DNA from: Arvicola amphibius
Taxonomy: Eukaryota; Chordata; Mammalia; Rodentia; Cricetidae
Assembly (NCBI RefSeq): GCF_903992535.2
Contig: NC_052057.2
Location: 33,325,395 to 33,389,394, forward strand
Reading direction: 5' to 3'
Length of the DNA: 64,000 bases
The position numbers and the translations under genes were made by a program. Positions 56,579-64,000 of the stretch are shown here, piece by piece (the first letter of the stretch is position 1; the number at the start of each line of letters is the position of its first letter). Below the pieces are notes generated by a model. It saw only the letters and a list, made by a program, of their open reading frames with translations, was not told where the DNA came from and ran no database searches.

Positions 56579-58411
56579 AATTAAGTTTGTAAAGTGACAG
56601 GAGTATAGTTACACAGGTATGTTGATCTGCCAATTTTCATACACACAATACTATATGGCAGATGTTGTAAACATACTGGGTCAAATTTTGAAAGGGTTTT
56701 CAAGACTGAATAGACTATGGGATGTTTTTAATAAACTCTTCAAAAAGAAAATTATTTATTGCTGTTGATCTCAGACATGATCAAAAACTACAAACAAAAA
56801 ATTATGTTGGCATTAACATATATCTTCCTATAGAGTTTAATTGGTGTGTCTCATCTTCTACATTAGTATCATGCAGTCAAAATATAATGTAAATGTTGTG
56901 GGGGAAAGCTGTTTTTCTATATTAGTTCCAAATTTATAACCAATGCTTATAAAAATATTAACAAGAAAATAAAAACACATATAGATGCACTTAAGAATTT
57001 CATATGACATAAGAATAGACCTCATGGAAAGAAGAGCTCAGAATGATTAAGGTCCTATGTTTCCAAATTAAACATTAGTCATGAAGAATTATGGGTAAAG
57101 AATATAATCTGATGATAGCCAATGATAAGAAATTTATCTGACTGTGTTCAGAATCTCCTGACAGTTCGTCTTCAGAGATGAAGTTCCTTCCCATTGGACA
57201 CAAAGAGGGCACCTACAAATTAGAGACCCTCTTCAGAGAGACAGAAAAAAATCATTCCTAGAGTTTGTGATCTGCTTCAGGGGAGAGGAGTATAGGGAGG
57301 AGAGAAAACTTTCTGCCCCTGATGTTTTCTTTGATGACAACGTAGTATGTTATGCGGTAATGCTCATTAAACCCCATCACAACCCATAATTCAAAATCGT
57401 CTCACAATCAGTATTGATAAAGGGAAATGAAAATAATTAATTTAGTTACAACATCTAAACCAATATACCAGAAGTATTTTCATCATCAAATAAATACAAA
57501 AATATTTCATAACATTTTATCGAAGTCCTTGAGATTATGACCATGTTGTATACATACCATAAATATCCATTATGACAGGTTACCTTTCAATTACTAAACT
57601 GAACAGCTACTAATAGTACAGTATTTTTAAAAAGCCCTCCTTTAGGAGATCTGTATCTCTATGGAAATGCTATCATGGGGCTAGAGCAAATGATGACAAA
57701 TTGGAAGAGGAAGATCCTTACTGATCTTTATCTGGACATCTAGGAAAGGGAGATAGGTTTTTCCTTATTCACTAGCCATCTGTAGAAGAGCTGAGCTACA
57801 TGCAAGTTCCCCCACTAGTACCCAGGTACAAAAGTGATACATACAGGGAATTATAGAAGACAAAATTTCCAAGAAGCAAAGGTGCCAACTCATTCTGCCT
57901 TTAAGCCCTGATTGCTGCAGGTACCCGCAGACTGAGAACTGGTCCTGTTTAGAGTCACTGCACCAGAGGAAAAAGGTAGCTGAAATATCATAAGAATGTG
58001 GACTATGATCCCATTAACTAGAAGTCACCTGAAAAATTAACCACACCTTCTACCACACAGAGTGTGGAGACATAATTAGCTGTTCTAAGACCATTGTCTA
58101 CAAGGCAGAATGGCAGTGTCATCAGTACCAGGAAACCAACAAAGAGTGAGCCACACAACAAGAATCTAAGATCTCATTCAAAGAGACCACTGTCTGCCCT
58201 GTCCCTAATGCTCTGCTATTTCAACTGAAGGATCCAAGAAGTGGAGAGGGGGTGGAGACAATGTGGTGACTGACAAGAAGACCACAAGCCAATCCTCACC
58301 ATGCCAACATGCCATTAGAGCAGAAATTTGGTCTTATCTGGAAAGACTGAACTACTTGGGAATCAGAATTAAATCTTGAATAAAATATAATTGTTTGGAA
58401 AAGCAAGATTA
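56579..58411. other. Single-copy sequence, nothing assigned
   Basis: 57150-57330 and 57780-58380 are less AT-rich than their surroundings and could be an old, unrecognised repeat or transcribed unit. No exon is supported. Confidence 0.4.
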
Positions 58412-58641
<230 letters not shown>

Positions 58642-60779
58642 CAATTGTGTGGAATGTCTGTGGAGTTCAGAAGAAGGGTGATGGACACTTTAGAGTTGCA
58701 AATGGTTATGATTATATATATATATCCCATATATATAAAATAAAAATAAATATTCAAAAGAAAAAAAAAGAAAGAAATTTTTTTATCAAGATTCAGAAGT
58801 GATTCTATATCATTAGATGTGGTAGTATCCCATGACAAAAAAATGATCTAATGGAGGAAAATTAAGATCAACCAGAAAAGAATTAAGATGTTAAGAAAAA
58901 TAAAGCCATTCTTTAATGGTACCCCAAATGGATTGTGATTTCTCAACAAACTAGTTAAACATATGCTACCCTTCAACAAAATGCTGTTGTGAGAGGGGAA
59001 GCAGGCATCATGTGTATGAAAGTTGAAAATGATACATGAAATCTGGATATGTGTGTTAGAGACCATAACCAGACATGAAAAGACAGAGTGCATGTCCCTC
59101 ATCCACCACGCCAGCCTCATGAGAAACATGCATTTCTTCTTGTCAGAGAGTAGCCACAGTATTTGATTAGAAAAGTTACAAGAACAGGTCATTAAAGATT
59201 AAACTTTTGGGGTTCTTTTATAGCTTGAATGGAAACAGAAAGAATGGCACAGGAAACTGTCTCGTAGTTATCATAAGCAAGAGAGGCATGGGTGGGAAGG
59301 AGACACTTCTGACTGCAAACTTCCAAGACATGGAGATTGTGAGTGGTTGAGAGAGAAGGTGAAAAGGGCTTTCAGACTTTCTGACTCCCAGATAAGTGGA
59401 GCGGTGAGATGGTGGAGCAAAAGTGAAGAATAATCATACGGCAGTGTGAGAATGTGTAGTCTGGAGTCCCTGAGGACCATCTAAGACCCCAGCCCACTAA
59501 CTGAATGTGGATATTCAAGACCCAAAGAGACAGGGGCAATGTGGATAAAATTCTGGAGATAGGAGCATGTCAGGAGTATGGACGCCCATGGATCTCTTTG
59601 TAATGCACGGAAAAGGAACTATCCTGTGGGAAAAACCATTGTCACCAAGACCAAAGAGGAAAGAAGCTAAAGAAGAAGATAGTCAAGGGTCTCACAGGGT
59701 GCAGATATGTTGAATGACAAATATCAGGAAGAAGCCATTGGTACTGACAAATGGAAAGATATGTGTGACCTAACTTAACTGAACAAGTTTAAAGATAGAA
59801 CATCAATCTAAAGACAATGGAGTAACTAGGAAGCTATGACAGGACAGGAAATGGAAGCAGAGATAACTGGCTGGTTCAAGGAGCCACACCATCCCTGAGC
59901 AAGATCCATGGGAGAATTAATGAAGCTTCCTGGGGATCTGCCCAGGGTACTATCAGAAGCTGAATTCTACAACCAAACGGAAATTAGATTCCAAGCGATA
60001 TTCCAAATCTTTGGTTACCCTTATTAATACAATGATGAAGTTACCAATGCCAGACAACTTTATTACTAAAAACAGGTTATCTTAATAAAAGATTAAAATA
60101 CAAATTTGTGTTATGATCTGCAACTATGAGAAATCCTAACAATGTAAATATATTATACATTCACTAAATAAAAGATAAAGGTCCTTATTTTAAGAATATT
60201 TCAAAATTAAATAACTTCTCTTTTATTCTCCCCAGATAATTTTATATATTTATTACCTGTCAGGGTCTATAAGCAAAGTTAAAAAAAATGATGCTGTAAG
60301 TTTTTTAAAAAATCAATAGCATTTCCCCTGTGTTAGAAAAAATTGAGAAAACAGAGTAAATCATGGATTATTTAATCCTTTGCATTTGATTGATTTTAGA
60401 ACTTGTTAACTTGAATATGAACTTTAAGGGATCATAGATTTTAAATTTTGTCTCAGAAAACAAACACTTGGATCAATATTTAAGTATGAAAATATTACAT
60501 ACCTTACAAAGTTTATATTCTTCATAATTTCTGTATGAAAGATTACTTTTCATGAGAACAATGGGACTATAAATAAAATATAGACTTTACTTCTGAGAAG
60601 CTAAAAGAGAGCAGGTGGTTTTTATCTTGTTAGAATGTGTAAGCAATTGTATTATCCCTGGCCCTCCTTCCGTACCATTCCTAGGAAGAAAAATAAGAAG
60701 AAACAGTTTAAGAGAAACTGTCACAATTTGAGCCCATTAAAAAAAAACTTAGGTTCATATCTCACTTGCTTATTATTAT
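58642..60779. other. Single-copy sequence, nothing assigned
   Basis: 58710-58760 is AT/A-rich. 59270-60010 is purine-rich and less AT-rich; it could be an old unrecognised repeat. No exon is supported. Confidence 0.4.
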
Positions 60780-61859
60780 GTAAGCAGCTATATTAATATT
60801 TCTTGTAAAGAGATTTTATAAGATGGGATTGTTCCAAGTTTTTTAAAAAATGTAGCAAAGTCCAGTTCACCAGTAAATGTGATACTTAAAGCTAAAAGAT
60901 AACATTGAACAGACGTTGTAATTACCATCTGTCCCCTAAAAACACAGAAGCCTACGCAATGCCAACCAATATGTTCTGTCAAAGCAGCGACTTAAAATAT
61001 GTTCTGCTAGCACTAAAATGGCAATAAGCAATTTGAAGTGAAACTTATACTTGACCAATTTGTCCCCCACAGCTCATAAACACCTCTGTTTGTGCCCTTG
61101 GAGTTTATCAGGACTCTGAGAGACATTTATTGACTTTTACTTGATCTCCTATTGCCAAAACACACCAAGGTTAACACAGTTACTCAACACCTTTGATGCA
61201 GTCAGGAAAATGTTTGACTGAAAAATGTGTGCAATTTAACCAACCATGGAGCAAGTGCCTTCAGGAAGTTCACAACCACAATCATTTCAAAATGTCACAG
61301 TTAACCCAGTGAGGTGACAGCTCACTCTGTGAGCACACCTCAGGCCTGTCTGCTAAGAAGTGGCCAGTCAGCTTTTAAATGGATACTTGTTTTCACTCCT
61401 GAGTTATCCCTGGAATATGGGTTTAATTTTTCCTCTAGAAAAAAATCCTGGAATAAAATGTATTGGAAAGATAACACGTGCATCTAATTCTTTGTGTCAG
61501 ATGCTGAAGTGAAGTGAACACTTTCCAAATCTTCTAGAAGTCACATAACACTCCCTGTCCAACCAAAAAAGAATGTACATTACTTAATTGAAAATGTAAA
61601 TCCAAACAAACTCTAAAAGACCTGCTAACGCAAAGCATTACTGACAGTTTTGCTGTCTGCCAATCTTCAACAAGTGACTCAGTAATTACAACATAAACAT
61701 GCCACCTTTTCTACTGCTAACTAAGAAATCACAAAATTTGTAGGGACAATTAATTAATAACTTCAAAGACAGGAGAGTTAGAGGCAGAACAGTAAAAGAA
61801 AACACACACACACACAGAATCTGAGAATCAGATAATTTGTTACCAGTGACTTAAGCCAT
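60780..61859. other. Repeat-free sequence, conserved-looking
   Basis: Long stretch without repeat signatures, with a few retained CpGs (60905-60990). No coding frame of note. Confidence 0.35.
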
Positions 61860-62560
61860 CTTTGGCTAATCCTTCCAATTTGTTGTTGTTGGCTGTGGCA
61901 GGACTCAGTGATGCAAAGGTACATTTTTTTCACACAGTGAAATGTGCTGTAGTTTTGTTGCTTAGGCAAATTATTAATGAACAATCTAATTTATCATCAA
62001 TTAATGTTTTAAATAATAAGCCATTCTGTGTCTGCCCAAAGAGGTAGTTTAACTAATACACGGTAGATTGCTTTCTGCTCCACTATAAGAGAACACGGTG
62101 TTGCTGTTATCACTGTCAGTTAACTGAACAGCCTGAATTTTGCTTAAGGAACTGAAGTCTTTTTTTAAGCTATGAATTCTTGAGGCTGTTATGAGAGCTG
62201 GTAGAATTGGCACATACTGCCACTTCTCCCTACCTCACTTCCCACCCTCAATTGACTTTGCAAAGGAGCCCAATTTCTAAAATAAATATTACCTTTGTAT
62301 AATGCATAGCCTAATTCACTACACACTAATTCCAACAAATATTGATAGAGATCCCTTTATCAGTTAGAGATGAACAACGCTACCACTAAGCCATTTTCTC
62401 TATTTGCTGATGCACTAAATGCAAAACCCGTTTATCCCTAATGGGGTATGTCAAAACCCTGAGGCTCCTATGCCAGCACCTTCTGGATAAACTGGGTCAG
62501 ATTGATAGTAAGAAAATACCATATTTTGTTATAATATCAGAAGGTAGCTGGCACAGGAAA
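61860..62560. other. Repeat-free ATTA-rich block, candidate conserved non-coding element
   Basis: 61960-62010 contains caaattattaatgaacaatc and 'catcaattaatg', a dense homeobox-core cluster next to 'gcaaaggta'. 62190-62560 continues repeat-free. Texture of a developmental enhancer; inference only. Confidence 0.35.
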
Positions 62561-62660
62561 GGCACTAATTAGGGAGTTCATGTAAATAAATTACAAAGAA
62601 CAAATTAAATATTTGTCTTTGGTTCTCTGGGGTAATGTGCAGGTATTAAAGAAAGAACTC

Positions 62661-62895
62661 AGAGCTGAAGAGATGGCTCAGAGGTTAAGATGCTTGCTGC
62701 CCTTTCAGAGGACCTGATTTTGAGTCCCAGCATTTACATCAGGTGGCTCTCAGGTGGCTCACAACAGTTTACAATTCCAGTTCCAGTGGATCCCAAGCCC
62801 TGTTCTGGACATCACAGGCACCTTTACTCACATTCTTAAAACCATACACACATACATGACAAAATTATAAACAAAATCTTAAAAACAAACCCAAA
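62661..62895 (+). mobile_element. B2 SINE
   Basis: 'agagctgaagagatggctca', 'gttaagatgcttgctgccc' and 'gattttgagtcccagca' give the head, and an A-rich tail ends it. The 11-bp unit caggtggctct/caggtggctca is duplicated within it (62740-62761). Confidence 0.9.
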
Positions 62896-64000
62896 GCTCA
62901 CATTCAGATGCTAAATGAACTTCTCTTAGTCAGGCACATCTTGAGAAATAAAACCAACAAAAATATTTTCAAAACATATTTTCTTTACCAAAATACTGCC
63001 ATTTCATCCTTTTTATTTACATAGAGGTGGTGTCTTCAATAACTTCATTTGTGGTCCTAGAAGAAGCATTTTATAAATAGCCTAAAATATTAAAGGAGAA
63101 TGATTTCAAATTGAGCCAAAATACTCTGTGGACATACTTGAACATATTTTTATTTAAAGAAGTCCATTTTCAACTAGGTTATTTTTAAAATCTGGCAATA
63201 AATATACTTTTTACACAAAAGTATATTTTGTACATGTATCCAGGAGCTATTTAAGTTTCCCATTTGGCATTTCTGTACAAATGCAGGTGAATTCAAGGTT
63301 AAGAGTTTAGAATAAAGTAGGATCATGATGTTCATGCCCCCTTTGCCTTTAAGACCAACAAATGAATAAACAAAATGTAAAAAAGAAATCTTCTGGGAAT
63401 ACTTCTAAGCAACTGAATAGACTCACTTAATAAGTGTTAGAAAGCGAAATAGGATCGTAACAGTCACATGTGGTTAGAAATTACATAATGTATCTTTAAT
63501 TTCTTCCTCAGAGCCTGTGACAAGGGGTGTCTTTGTAATGGCCTAAGAATCTGTACTGATGTAACCCAATAGTATATTAAGGAAATGATTAAACACTAGG
63601 AACAATATACCAAAGTAAAATCACCTAAAGTCCATGGGAAGTCCATGCCATGGGCACAGATCACTAGGCGTGGTCATCAAGAAGGGGCCACTTTCCAAGT
63701 TGCTGTTTTAAAATGGGAACACTGCCAAGGTCCTAGGAGCAGAAAATCTTCCTAGTATAAGAAGTGAGCTCTATCTTGGGAAACAGTAGAATATAAGTTT
63801 TCCGTGGGGAATGAGAAAGCTACACTGAATGCATTCAACTTTGAAATAACTGTTCTCAAACAGAACTAAAATTTCATTTATTCAATTTTGTACAGTAATG
63901 CTAAAAATTAAAATTAAAATAACTGTGGTCTAAGTGTTTATAAAAGATATTTATGACTGTCATTCATGGAACTGAGAAATGACCCTGATTTAGCTCTATG
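62896..64000. other. Single-copy AT-rich sequence to the window end
   Basis: A short direct repeat, gtccatgggaagtccatgcc, lies at about 63632. Nothing else is recognised. Confidence 0.45.

Overview
The window is mammalian nuclear DNA from a muroid rodent, most likely a cricetid (hamster, vole or deer-mouse group). It is AT-rich and CpG-poor, with no operons, no ribosome-binding sites and no intact long reading frame. B1, B2/B3, B4 and ID-like SINEs, rodent L1 elements and rodent MaLR-type LTRs point to Muroidea. At least four copies of a ~360-370 bp LTR with a CCAAT-like CATTGGTTAA motif, which I associate from memory with cricetid genomes, narrow it further. Species cannot be decided here, and all repeat family names are recognised by eye without a library search. 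|| Layout. 1-3.5 kb: an old + strand L1 tail (ORF2 end plus 3'UTR), split by a younger 3'UTR-only L1 whose 5' part is inverted, then a MaLR fragment and an ID-like SINE. 3.5-9.7 kb: mostly single-copy DNA with a B2, a B4 and a MIR, including a CpG-retaining block at 7.26-8.16 kb. 9.73-10.88 kb: three LTRs nested inside one another, each with a perfect 6-bp target-site duplication. 10.9-33.5 kb: single-copy DNA with MIR, B2, L1 and MaLR pieces and many microsatellites, plus two minus-strand coding-like segments (23.5 and 27.3 kb). 33.5-36.5 kb: coding-like blocks on both strands; the best is a + strand candidate last exon at 36145-36339 with a polyadenylation signal. 36.5-48.4 kb: single-copy DNA, a 65-bp L1 insertion with a 13-bp duplication, and a broken L1 ORF1 (42.2-42.76 kb). 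48.4-56.1 kb: repeat-dense, with a solo LTR inside a MaLR-like LTR, a clean MaLR solo LTR (51.2 kb) and a compound minus-strand L1 nest (53.3-56.1 kb). 56-64 kb: mostly single-copy, with a compound AT/GT/AT microsatellite (58.5 kb), AT-rich conserved-looking blocks and a B2. || No gene can be named and no set of genes works together in the window. The supportable biology is a record of retrotransposition plus several candidate exons and regulatory blocks that need alignment or transcript data to decide.
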